Positions 16,833-25,669 of a stretch of DNA of 37,999 bases are shown one piece after another. The notes beneath the pieces are model-generated. The model ran no database searches. It was not told the origin of the DNA and saw nothing but the letters and a program-made list of their open reading frames with translations. Where the stretch lies: positions 1 through 37,999 of the forward strand of contig CALFUO010000121.1 in assembly GCA_937929895.1 (NCBI GenBank), read 5' to 3'. Position numbers and translations under genes: made by a program. Source of the stretch: an uncultured Aquimarina sp. (lineage in GTDB: Bacteria > Bacteroidota > Bacteroidia > Flavobacteriales > Flavobacteriaceae). Every line of letters starts with the position of its first letter. The first letter of the stretch is position 1.

Positions 16833-17903
16833 TTAATAATCAAATTGACTATTCTCATTATGATTTAGATAGGTTTTCTTTACAAAATCGAAACCTGTTT
16901 CTAGAATTTCGCCCATCGTATTACATTTTTTAAATTTTGTATTGTAAGTAAAATTGAACAAATCACTCTTTAATCGCTCTATTTTTTCTGGACTCGAAAT
17001 AACGTCTTTCTTCATACAATCAATCAAACGTTCAGTTCTCTTATAGGTATTTAAGATCCTTCTTGCTAAAATCGAACGTTCTTCTTTTTGATACTGATGT
17101 ACAGAAGATAGATCTAAACGATCTTGAACTAACTTTACCATTTCCAGATTATCACTAAAAAATTGAGGCTGATAGACTTTTAATTTACCTTCGTACGACT
17201 GCTGATCGAAATCTATTGCCCTTATTTTATATTCGACATGATCGAAATCATGTGTTGGAATAATCACATAATTATACGCACGCATATCGCCTAAAAGCCT
17301 TAATTGACAGCGTTCATTAAATTTCACAAATTCTTTTGCAATCTGAGCTTTAGACTGGTTATCTAAGTTCGGAAGGTATTTTTCGATGAACAAATCTCCT
17401 GGAATACCTACAATATGTGCTTCAATCAAAGTATTTCCGAATAACAGAAAATTAATACGGTGAGGAGAAAATATATGCTCTAATTCTAAACCATATACAC
17501 GAGACGCATCTGTCTTTTTTACATAGAAATACGTAAAGTTATCATTTAGTATGTTTCTAATTTTTATTCTAAAAGGCTTCGAGTTCCCAAACGTACAAAA
17601 GTCAATAGCATCAATACTTAAAAACTCTGATGTATCCGAATTACCATCGGAGTGTAAAATAGTGTATACTTGCTTTAGACTCTCATCTATCTCTCGCCTT
17701 TCGTGCTCTTCGTAGTATACACTAACCCACAAAGTATCATTCTCATCTTGATCTAATACCGGAACGCACCCTGAAAACCGTAACAAATCGTCGTAAAATA
17801 CATGGATCTTTAAAGCCCTACTATACTTTTTTAGGTACTTTTGTAAACTTTCATTTACAGGAAATGCAGGCTTCTTTTTAGATAACAAACGTTCTTTCTC
17901 CAT
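16833..17903 (-). CDS. Hypothetical protein with kinase-like catalytic motifs
   Basis: This 356-residue soluble protein is not one I can name. Some features recall the protein-kinase/HipA-like fold: a strand with Lys residues (NFTYFYVKKTDA, about 122-133), a middle segment GIPGDLFIEKYLPN, then LLGDMRAYNYVII (203-215) in which Asp206 and Asn211 keep the D-x4-N spacing of a kinase catalytic loop, and 16-20 residues later IRAIDFDQQ with Asp231 placed like the DFG metal-binding Asp. No Gly-rich loop is obvious. The C-terminal 100 residues are helical and charged. A phosphotransferase role is inference only. It stands alone between the sulfatase and porP, with a TATATTTG box 5 nt before its ATG, so its mRNA may be nearly leaderless. 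Confidence 0.6.
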   Translation of the reverse strand: MEKERLLSKKKPAFPVNESLQKYLKKYSRALKIHVFYDDLLRFSGCVPVLDQDENDTLWVSVYYEEHERREIDESLKQVYTILHSDGNSDTSEFLSIDAIDFCTFGNSKPFRIKIRNILNDNFTYFYVKKTDASRVYGLELEHIFSPHRINFLLFGNTLIEAHIVGIPGDLFIEKYLPNLDNQSKAQIAKEFVKFNERCQLRLLGDMRAYNYVIIPTHDFDHVEYKIRAIDFDQQSYEGKLKVYQPQFFSDNLEMVKLVQDRLDLSSVHQYQKEERSILARRILNTYKRTERLIDCMKKDVISSPEKIERLKSDLFNFTYNTKFKKCNTMGEILETGFDFVKKTYLNHNENSQFDY

Positions 17904-17908
17904 AGTAA

Positions 17909-17916
17909 CAAATATA
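17909..17916 (-). promoter_or_regulatory. TAnnTTTG promoter box adjacent to a start codon
   Basis: TATATTTG on the minus strand ends 5 nt before the ATG of the 16833-17903 gene, implying a very short or absent 5' leader if used. Confidence 0.5.
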
Positions 17917-18031
17917 AGATCTTTCTAAACCAATTGCGTTTTAACGATTCATTTTTACATTTTATCTATTCTAAATCTGTTAAAGTTTAAGAATTTACTT
18001 AATTTTATATCCCCCAACAAAAAAACCTAAC

Positions 18032-19054
18032 ATGAGAATTGTAACTACATTTACTCTACTTTTTATTACTACATTTTAGTCTAAAAGCACAGGAGGGTAT
18101 TCCATTTTCCAAGACTATTTAACTAGTAGTTGGTATTTATTACACCCTGGATACGCTGGTGCAGCCTTAACGGATCAAGTTCGTATTACTGGAAGAACCC
18201 AATGGTTCGATGTAAATGATGCTCCTACCCTGTTTACGGTAAGCTACAATCGTAGGTTAAATAAAAAAGTAGGTGTTGGTGGTATTGCCTTTACGGATAC
18301 TAACGGAAATTTTAGCCAAAGTGGTTTTTACGGAACTTTTGCATACCATCTAAACCTTAGTCATAGAGACATCGAATTAAACCAGTTATCGTTCGGGTTA
18401 AATATACAGGCATTGCAAAGACGTATAGACGAAAGAAGATTAACGAATCCGAATTTAATTGATCCTGCGATACAAGGACAAGTACTAAATGATGTATCTT
18501 TTAATAGTGATTTTGGTATTTCTTATTTTAAACAAAACTTCTTTGTTTCTGCCAGTTTAAAGAATATTCTCCCTATCAATAGAGATAATCTTTTACTAGA
18601 CGGAGGTATCGAACCCGACAACCAAACAAGACTTTTATTTACAGCAGGAAATACATTTACTTTTAAAAACACACCTTTTAGCTTAGAACCGTCTATTAGT
18701 TACTTTAATATTCTAAGTATTACTGACCAACAAGCCGATTTTAATTTAAAAGGTTATTACGACATGCGAGAAGATTTTCGTTTTTGGCTAGGAGGGTCTT
18801 TTCGTGTTAATATTGACGGAGTTCGGTTTTCTATTGACAATCAATCGACTAGCACACAAATATCACAAATGGGTAGTGGTTTTATAGGCTTTAACTATGC
18901 TAATTTTATTTTCGCGTATACCTATACGAGTCAACTGAATGAGATTAATTTCTCTAGTAGTGGTTTTCATCAAGTTACTTTAGGTTATAATATTCCTGAT
19001 ACTAAAAATTTAAGAAACGGAAAACGTTCTTGTAATTGTCCTAGTTTTCAATAG
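18032..19054 (+). pseudogene. PorP/SprF family protein, disrupted by two compensating frameshifts
   Basis: PorP/SprF proteins are outer-membrane beta-barrel proteins tied to type IX secretion and gliding, anchoring secreted adhesins and plugs. From ATG 18032 the frame gives MRIVTTFTLLFITTF then TAG. Shifting frame at T4 (18074-18077) restores SLKAQEGIPF, the expected signal-peptide cut and mature start, and shifting back at T4 (18105-18108) restores FQDYLTSSWYLLHPGYAGAA, the family N-terminus. After that the frame is open to 19054 and ends in NGKRSCNCPSF. One T too many at the first run and one too few at the second explain everything. The gene is either inactive or carries two sequencing errors. 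Without them it would encode about 340 residues, normal for the family. Confidence 0.85.
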
Positions 19055-19077
19055 GAAGCTCTAGGATATGAGCCGTA

Positions 19078-19150
19078 AGCTGTAAGCTCTAATAAAATTT
19101 CTTAATGTTTCATAAAATAGCTTAAAGCCTATAGCTAATGGCTTACAGCT
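19078..19150 (+). terminator. Long-loop hairpin with T run after porP
   Basis: AGCTGTAAGC (19078-19087) and GCTTACAGCT (19141-19150) are perfect 10-bp inverted arms with a 53-nt AT-rich loop, followed by TTTTT. It may terminate the porP transcript. It also abuts the uvrB promoter box. Confidence 0.5.
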
Positions 19151-19154
19151 TTTT

Positions 19155-19162
19155 TACTTTTG
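19155..19162 (+). promoter_or_regulatory. TAnnTTTG promoter box for uvrB
   Basis: TACTTTTG, an exact -7 match, ends 4 nt before the uvrB ATG, so the transcript would begin at or near the start codon (leaderless). No TTG at the expected upstream distance. Confidence 0.45.
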
Positions 19163-19166
19163 TATC

Positions 19167-21167
19167 ATGGAATTTCAACTTGTTTCTGAATTTGCTCCTA
19201 CCGGAGATCAACCACAAGCCATATCTGAAATTGTTTCGGGTATAGAAAGTGGAACGCGATATCAAACTTTATTAGGGGTCACTGGTTCTGGTAAAACTTT
19301 TACGGCGGCTAATGTCGTCGCTTCTGTACAGCGCCCTACTCTTGTTTTAGCACACAATAAAACCTTAGCAGCTCAGTTGTATCAAGAGTTCAAACAGTTT
19401 TTTCCTAACAATGCTGTAGAATATTTTGTATCCTACTATGATTATTACCAACCCGAAGCTTTTATCCCAACTACGGGAACATATATAGAAAAAGATTTAT
19501 CGATTAACGATGAATTAGAAAAACTACGCTTAAGTACTACTTCTTCCTTACTTTCAGGAAGAAGAGATGTCTTAGTAGTAGCTTCCGTATCTTGTTTATA
19601 TGGTATCGGAAATCCTATCGAATTTCAGAAAAATGTTATACAACTAGAACAAGATCAAATCATATCGCGTACTCAGCTATTGCAACAGTTAGTACAATCT
19701 CTTTATTCTAGAACTGAAGCCGAGTTCCTTCATGGAAACTTTAGAATCAAGGGAGATACAGTTGATGTTTTTCCTAGCTATGCGGATTATGCATATCGTA
19801 TTCACTTTTTTGGAGATGAAATCGAATTGATAGAATCATTCGACCCTCAAACCAAAGCAATTATTGAAGAATTCGAACGCTTGACTATTTACCCTGCAAA
19901 TATGTTTGTTACTTCGAAAGAAGTATTAAATGGTGCAATTGATCAAATTGCTTTAGATTTAGGTAAACAAGTAGAATATTTTAAGGAAATAGGGAAACCT
20001 TTAGAAGCGAAACGCTTGGAAGAACGTACTAACTTTGATTTAGAAATGATTAAAGAATTAGGGTATTGTTCGGGTATTGAAAACTATTCGCGCTACTTAG
20101 ACGGTCGTGCTCCTGGTACTCGACCATTCTGCTTATTAGATTATTTCCCCGATGACTTTTTAATGATTATTGATGAAAGTCATGTAACCGTGCCTCAGGT
20201 ACATGCGATGTATGGTGGGGATCGATCTAGAAAAGAAAATTTAGTTGAATATGGTTTTAGACTCCCCGCAGCAATGGACAACCGTCCTTTAAAATTTGAA
20301 GAGTTTGAAACCCTTCAAAAGCAAGTTCTTTACATTAGTGCGACTCCTGCTGATTACGAACTACAAAAGTGTGAAGGAATTTATACCGAACAAATCATAC
20401 GTCCCACAGGTTTGTTAGATCCAGTTATCGAAGTAAAGCCTAGTCAAAATCAAATCGATGATTTAGTAGAAGAAATGCACCTTCGTATTGAAAAAGACGA
20501 ACGTATCTTAGTTACCACACTGACTAAGCGTATGGCAGAAGAGTTAGCAAAGTACCTTACCAAAATCAATGTTCGTTGTCGTTACATTCACAGTGATATT
20601 GATACTCTAGAACGTGTCGAAATTATGCAAGATCTTCGTAAAGGACTTTTCGATGTACTTATCGGGGTAAATTTACTTCGTGAGGGACTAGACCTTCCTG
20701 AAGTATCACTTGTGGCTATTCTAGATGCCGACAAAGAAGGTTTTTTAAGAAATGTACGTTCTTTAACACAAACCATTGGTCGTGCAGCACGTAATGTTAA
20801 TGGGAAGGCAATAATGTATGCTGATAAAATTACAGACAGTATGCAAAAGACTATAGACGAAACAGAATACAGACGTGCAAAGCAAATTGCACATAATACA
20901 AAACACGGTATTAGTCCACAGGCTCTTAACAAACCAATAGATGAAAGTCTACGCTCTGTTAAGAACGAACCTTACAAATATGAAGCTGCTGAGAATTTAA
21001 AGGCTGCAGAAGAAGAGGTTGCTTATTTTACAAAAGACCAAATTCAAGCAAAGATTAAACAATTGCGTAAGGATATGGAAAAAGCAGCTAAAGATTTAGA
21101 TTTTATGTATGCTGCCAAATTAAGAGACGAAATTAAAATGTTACAAAAAAAAGTTAAGGCTGAATAG
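19167..21167 (+). CDS. uvrB: UvrABC excinuclease subunit B
   Basis: The damage-verifying helicase-like subunit of nucleotide excision repair; it takes damaged DNA from UvrA and recruits UvrC. The 666-residue protein is complete: PTGDQPQAI near the N-terminus, Walker A GVTGSGKT (37-44), VSYYDYYQPEAFIP and the beta-hairpin that follows, LLDYFPDDFLMIIDESHVT (Walker B region), TTLTKRMAEELAKYL, GVNLLREGLDLPEVSLVAIL, QTIGRAARN (motif VI) and a C-terminal UVR motif (about residues 625-662) that contacts UvrC. It is a single-gene unit; uvrA and uvrC are not in this window. The start at 19167 gives the normal N-terminus. Confidence 0.97.
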   Translation: MEFQLVSEFAPTGDQPQAISEIVSGIESGTRYQTLLGVTGSGKTFTAANVVASVQRPTLVLAHNKTLAAQLYQEFKQFFPNNAVEYFVSYYDYYQPEAFIPTTGTYIEKDLSINDELEKLRLSTTSSLLSGRRDVLVVASVSCLYGIGNPIEFQKNVIQLEQDQIISRTQLLQQLVQSLYSRTEAEFLHGNFRIKGDTVDVFPSYADYAYRIHFFGDEIELIESFDPQTKAIIEEFERLTIYPANMFVTSKEVLNGAIDQIALDLGKQVEYFKEIGKPLEAKRLEERTNFDLEMIKELGYCSGIENYSRYLDGRAPGTRPFCLLDYFPDDFLMIIDESHVTVPQVHAMYGGDRSRKENLVEYGFRLPAAMDNRPLKFEEFETLQKQVLYISATPADYELQKCEGIYTEQIIRPTGLLDPVIEVKPSQNQIDDLVEEMHLRIEKDERILVTTLTKRMAEELAKYLTKINVRCRYIHSDIDTLERVEIMQDLRKGLFDVLIGVNLLREGLDLPEVSLVAILDADKEGFLRNVRSLTQTIGRAARNVNGKAIMYADKITDSMQKTIDETEYRRAKQIAHNTKHGISPQALNKPIDESLRSVKNEPYKYEAAENLKAAEEEVAYFTKDQIQAKIKQLRKDMEKAAKDLDFMYAAKLRDEIKMLQKKVKAE

Positions 21168-21186
21168 CTTTTTAACCAGTAACCCA

Positions 21187-21407
21187 TTAGCATCCGAAAC
21201 TTTAGAATATAGACCGTTTCACTGAAAGAGAAGAGAAAATAGACTTTTATATATCAATACATTGGATGTTTTCGTCTAAGACTTTTTCAATCCATTTTAG
21301 AAAATATATTTTCTGAAATTTTTAGCTTTAAAAATTCACAAGACACTCTAAATAAAATATTTAATATTAATTATCATTTCTAAAACTTAAAACTTTCGGA
21401 TACTAGT
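21187..21407. mobile_element. Candidate repeat element with 17-bp inverted ends
   Basis: The left end contains TTAGCATCCGAAACTTT (21187-21203); the right end at 21390-21407 is AAACTTTCGGATACTAGT. The ends are inverted to each other with 14 of 17 positions matching. The right-end 18-mer recurs exactly at 16719-16736 in another intergenic region. No ORF lies inside. It may be a MITE-like element; weaker evidence than for the neighbouring element. Confidence 0.4.
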
Positions 21408-21505
21408 GCCATCAACCTTAACTTTAAAATAACCAATATTAATCAATACATCTATATTCTAAATAAGTAATCATCTACCTAAAACTTAAAAAGTCTTAGC
21501 AACTT

Positions 21506-21663
21506 ATACCAATTCTGAAATAATAGGGTTGTAATGAAATGAAAAAAACGCTAGTTCAAGGCATAAAATTTCAGAATAGCCTTAGTTATTATTAAATTTT
21601 ATAACATAGAAATAGTAGAAAAGATGTATCGTTTTAGCGATTGTATTATTTCCGAATTGGTAT
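21506..21663. mobile_element. MITE-like element with 20-bp inverted ends
   Basis: A 158-bp stretch bounded by ATACCAATTCTGAAATAATA (21506-21525) and TATTATTTCCGAATTGGTAT (21644-21663), inverted with one mismatch. There is no ORF inside. Its right end overlaps the first base of the stop codon of the 21663-22502 gene. Related ends occur at 29277-29305 and 22833-22858. The ATACCA-TTC tip is shared with the element at 14496-14657, so these may be one broader family. Confidence 0.65.
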
Positions 21664-22502
21664 TAGTGTTTCAAACTAAAATCACGATTGCTTACACCTT
21701 TTATATCTTCTAAAAACATTGCTAATTTCTCTGGGTTTACTAATGTTCTTGTAGTCTCATCTAAACCCTGCATTAATTGCCTATCATTATTAAAAGTCAA
21801 ATAATAATATTTTCCTGAAGTATCACTGCTATAATTAATATGAATTTGGTGGTTTATAGGATCATCGAAGATAGTAATTTCCTCTTCGGCATCTTCATAC
21901 TTCAACGTTTTTTCTATAACCGATGTTCCTTTTCCATATACCTCTTCAGTTTCGACAATGGCTTGGGGGTTATTAATTAATCGTTCTGTTAACTTTTCTA
22001 TTTTAATGAAGTTAGGATCTTTATATACAGGTTTAGACAAAATAAAATCCTTTTGAGCATATTCTTCTAATAATCTATTTCCTAAATCGATAGCTTCTTG
22101 AAGCTGATCCGGTGTCAATTCATCAAAATAAATATCATTATACATGTTATTTTCAAAATCTACAACATCGTATCTATAACCATCTAATTCCGTGCTTTTA
22201 GGGTTTTGACTATGAATGGTTAAAGTATGTATATGGTTTGAAAATGTTAATGCTGTTAGATCTTGCTCTTCACGAACCTTCAAAATATAATTATCAGATA
22301 GCGCTACCTCGAATACCCCTTCTTCTGCTTCTTTATAAAGTCCTCTCTCTTTTATTTTATCTCGGATATCTAAATAATATTCATTGTTCCACTTGCTCCC
22401 CTTATTTAGTTTTCCTTCTTTAGTTGCATCTGTTTTTTGCCCAAATGCAAAAAAAGAAACTAACGTAATTGACAGTATTAATGACTTTTTACAGCTTTTC
22501 AT
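21663..22502 (-). CDS. Exported hypothetical protein
   Basis: The 279-residue protein has a signal peptide (hydrophobic residues 7-21, cut after AFGQ). The mature part is soluble, acidic and beta-rich, without membrane segments or a family I recognise. KWNNEYYLDIRDKIKERGLY and a segment VYGKGTSVIEKTLKYEDAEE are its most distinctive stretches. It is probably periplasmic or secreted. It stands alone; its stop codon overlaps the end of a MITE-like element, and the C-terminus (RDFSLKH) may have been shaped by that insertion. Confidence 0.6.
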   Translation of the reverse strand: MKSCKKSLILSITLVSFFAFGQKTDATKEGKLNKGSKWNNEYYLDIRDKIKERGLYKEAEEGVFEVALSDNYILKVREEQDLTALTFSNHIHTLTIHSQNPKSTELDGYRYDVVDFENNMYNDIYFDELTPDQLQEAIDLGNRLLEEYAQKDFILSKPVYKDPNFIKIEKLTERLINNPQAIVETEEVYGKGTSVIEKTLKYEDAEEEITIFDDPINHQIHINYSSDTSGKYYYLTFNNDRQLMQGLDETTRTLVNPEKLAMFLEDIKGVSNRDFSLKH

Positions 22503-23038
22503 AATCTCTATTTTTATATTTTCAGGGGTAACAAATCTGATCTTAAAGTATCAAACACACTATAAAGAAACAATCTAATTATTTGAATTACAAATATTTA
22601 ACATTAAAAATAGTTTTATAAACTCTACATTCAATACAATAACTTATTTATACATTTCAGGCAAAATCATTCTACAAGTAAACAAAACTTTGTTAAAAAT
22701 GGAGAGTCTTTAATTTTTTAGATTGCCCCTCATAGAATGCCCCTTTTCCTTTGCTAATTTTTTATGATTTGTAAAATTTCAAAAATCATCTTTTTCTTTT
22801 AAGGTAAATTCAAATAAGAACTGGTATCAATTCAATTCGAAAATAATTCGGTTATAATAAAAATTGGTACAATAGCTGAGAAGAGTTACCTCTGTACTTT
22901 CAATTCCTTTATCCTATAAAAAATGATTTATACTATTGAAGGATTTCACTTTCGAATACATGAAGTGGTTAAAACGAAAGTAGCTTTCACTAACAATATA
23001 TATTGTTAAAATTGGTTTATCTAACTACCAAAAAAACA
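22503..23038. other. Intergenic region with repeat fragments, 536 bp
   Basis: Contains a 76-bp near-identical copy (22752-22827) of the right part of the element at 14496-14657, then directly a 26-nt stretch (22833-22858) matching the left end of the element at 21506 at 21 of 26 positions, and a perfect 18-nt palindrome (22991-23008, TAACAATATATATTGTTA) past the TonB receptor gene. No coding sequence seen. Confidence 0.55.
22752..22827 (+). repeat. Truncated MITE-like element, copy B
   Basis: Identical to 14582-14657 over 76 bp except one base (22789 T against 14619 C). The left part with the other inverted end is absent, so this copy is truncated. Confidence 0.85.
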
Positions 23039-25669
23039 TTAAAAATTAAATCGAATGACTACATCGGGGGTTAACCGTAATGAATTTCTATTAAAAATAT
23101 CGATAAGAATATCTTCGGTTCCGACTTCTCTAAAACCTTGACCAATAATATTTTTTCGATTGTAAATATTACGTAGAGAAAAACCTAACATACCTCCCCA
23201 AGGCTTTTGGGCTTTTATATTAAATCGATACAAAACAGAGGCATCAAGTCTATGGTAGGCTTTAAATCTACGCGCATTAATTCCCTCTGGATCGAGTGAT
23301 AATCCCCCAAAGCCACTTTCATCAGACAATAATTGTGTGAAAGGTCTGGCACTAGAGTAATTCCAGCCTAAGGCAAACTCAAAGCCTTTTACTTTTAGGG
23401 TTTGTGAAATATTAAATACATGACGTTGATCGAAATTACTTGGAAAAGAATTTTCTTGTAGATTAGAAAAAGTAACGAAGGTTTTACTTAAAGAATACCC
23501 TAGCCAAAAACGATAATTATGGATTCTCTTCTTTAATAAAAAGTCGAATCCAATGCGTCTTTCTTTTCCTTTCTCTATATTATTATCATCTGTAGTTATA
23601 GAAACAAATTCTAAAATAGGATTACTCACAGATGTTATATCGCTAAGGTTTTTATAATACCCTTCTAAATCAAAATTCCAGCCGTTGGAGGTATATAAAA
23701 CGCCTAAAGTAAATTGTTTACTTTTTATAACAGGAATTGTAAATATTTCTCCGTCTCGTTTAGTTTCTCCTGAAAGTATCAATACATTGTCTGCTACAGG
23801 AAGCCCTTGTATTGATGGACTTACACTTCCGTAATCACTATAAGTTGTAATTTGCTGATTTTTTAATTCGGCAGAAGCGGTTATTCTAAAATTTTTAAAG
23901 ACTTCTACAGAAGAAAATAATCGAGGTTCTATAAAAAAACGATGCTGTCTGCTAAAATAAGATCCTCTAAGACCAATATGACTATTAATTTTTGAATCTT
24001 TATAAGTGTACTCTGAGTATAGTGTGTGGTGATTGTTAGACGCTGTTGTTTTATTCTCGAAAGAAACCTCCTGATTCCCATCTGTAAAAAACTCATCAGT
24101 AATATACTTTGTTTCATTATATGCATATTGATAGCCTACTGCTAAAGACTGTTTACTTGCAATAGGAATATCCAATGTATAACTTGCTCCTATATCCTTC
24201 AAATCATTATTCTGGATATAATTAAAATCTATCTTTTCTTCTTCATTAAACGCTCTTCTGTCAATCTTATACTTCGTCTCAAATGAAGAAAAATAAATAG
24301 TTGCCTTTTGTACACTATGCTGTAAGGATGTTTTTTTCCAACGTAAACTCGTCCCTACATTACTAATTTTATAAAAGTCTTCTTCTCTTAAAAAGGATGC
24401 ATCTCTAATTTCTTGAATCGGAGAAACATTATCTAATATGTTTTCTGAAAATATACTACTCAGTTGAAGGTTATTTCTTTCATTAGGATTCCAAATTGCT
24501 TTAAAGTTTGAATCGTGGAACGAAAACTTATCTTCTCTAGAAGCATCACTATTATCATCAGGAATATCTGCTCGAGTATTTTGAAATACTTTTTTTGAAA
24601 TATTATTAAAATTTATATTTTGATATAAGTCCGTAGTAGACCTTCGGAAAGCTGCTAATAGACCAACTTTTTTAGATAAAGGTATTTTTGCATACATATC
24701 AGCGTGGGTAAAATTAACCCCTCCTCCTATTTTAAATTCATTGGTTACATCATCATCTGAATTTATAATAATTGTCCCTGAAACACGATCTCCATAACGT
24801 ACACTCGTGCCGCCTCGATATACTTTTACATCTTTAACTATATAAGGATTGAATGTAGATATCTGATTGAAAAAATGACCTGTTTGGTATATTTTAATCC
24901 CATCCCATAACACCAAATTTTGATCAGGAGTTCCGCCCCTAATATATAAGCCTGCGGGGTCTTCTGTAGGACTATTTACCCCTGGTAGCAATTGTAAACT
25001 TTGTAGAACATCGGGCTCTACAAGCCCTGGAAGTACTTTCAGTTTTTTTGTCGATACGTTAATCGAAGCATCAGTGTCTTTTTGAATCCCTGTCGTAAGA
25101 TATTCTTTGATAACTACTTGATCTAAATGTTGTACTTCTGGCTGTAATCGTATCGTATCACATTTCGACCCCGAGAAATCTGAGGCTTTCATTGTTGTAG
25201 TCTTATATCCTAAATGAGATATCGAAATGGAATCCTTAGGACTTAATGAAACTCTAAAACTTCCCTTATTATCGGTAAGCTTAATGATATGCTGTCCTTT
25301 TAAAACATTGGCTTCAGTAATTTTTAAAAAAGAAATCGCATCAATTAAAGTACCACAGATTTCTATGGTTTCTGTATTTTCTATAAAAATGAAACTCTTA
25401 GCTTCAATTTGCTGCAGTACAAAAGAAGTTTGTTCTTTTAGTAAAGCTGATAATTCGTCTATAGAAATTGATCCCTGATCTATTGTAAGCTTCGTATTCT
25501 TAATATTTTCTACATCATAAGAAAAGGCTATTTGGTATTGATTTTCAAACGCTTTCAATACTTTTAATATAGGAATGTGTTTTTCAACCTTTACACGAGG
25601 ACTTTGTTGCGAATAACAAGATATCCCCAAAAAGAACAATAAGAATGTAACTCTGTGAAGATGGATCAT
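23039..25669 (-). CDS. TonB-dependent outer-membrane receptor with STN signalling domain
   Basis: This 876-residue protein would import a scarce ligand through the outer membrane and signal its presence. Order: signal peptide (1-21), STN domain (about 25-97), a carboxypeptidase-regulatory-like domain (about 103-175), plug (about 195-305, with LQLLPGVNSPTEDPAGLYIRG-type motif and VKVYRGGTSVRYGDRVSG), then a 22-strand-type barrel ending in RLTPDVVIRFNF. The STN domain is the part that contacts FecR-type regulators. It overlaps the fecR-like gene by 4 nt (ATGA) and is last in the sigma/regulator operon. No SusD-like partner follows. Ligand unknown: siderophore, glycan or peptide are all possible. 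Confidence 0.9.
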   Translation of the reverse strand: MIHLHRVTFLLFFLGISCYSQQSPRVKVEKHIPILKVLKAFENQYQIAFSYDVENIKNTKLTIDQGSISIDELSALLKEQTSFVLQQIEAKSFIFIENTETIEICGTLIDAISFLKITEANVLKGQHIIKLTDNKGSFRVSLSPKDSISISHLGYKTTTMKASDFSGSKCDTIRLQPEVQHLDQVVIKEYLTTGIQKDTDASINVSTKKLKVLPGLVEPDVLQSLQLLPGVNSPTEDPAGLYIRGGTPDQNLVLWDGIKIYQTGHFFNQISTFNPYIVKDVKVYRGGTSVRYGDRVSGTIIINSDDDVTNEFKIGGGVNFTHADMYAKIPLSKKVGLLAAFRRSTTDLYQNINFNNISKKVFQNTRADIPDDNSDASREDKFSFHDSNFKAIWNPNERNNLQLSSIFSENILDNVSPIQEIRDASFLREEDFYKISNVGTSLRWKKTSLQHSVQKATIYFSSFETKYKIDRRAFNEEEKIDFNYIQNNDLKDIGASYTLDIPIASKQSLAVGYQYAYNETKYITDEFFTDGNQEVSFENKTTASNNHHTLYSEYTYKDSKINSHIGLRGSYFSRQHRFFIEPRLFSSVEVFKNFRITASAELKNQQITTYSDYGSVSPSIQGLPVADNVLILSGETKRDGEIFTIPVIKSKQFTLGVLYTSNGWNFDLEGYYKNLSDITSVSNPILEFVSITTDDNNIEKGKERRIGFDFLLKKRIHNYRFWLGYSLSKTFVTFSNLQENSFPSNFDQRHVFNISQTLKVKGFEFALGWNYSSARPFTQLLSDESGFGGLSLDPEGINARRFKAYHRLDASVLYRFNIKAQKPWGGMLGFSLRNIYNRKNIIGQGFREVGTEDILIDIFNRNSLRLTPDVVIRFNF

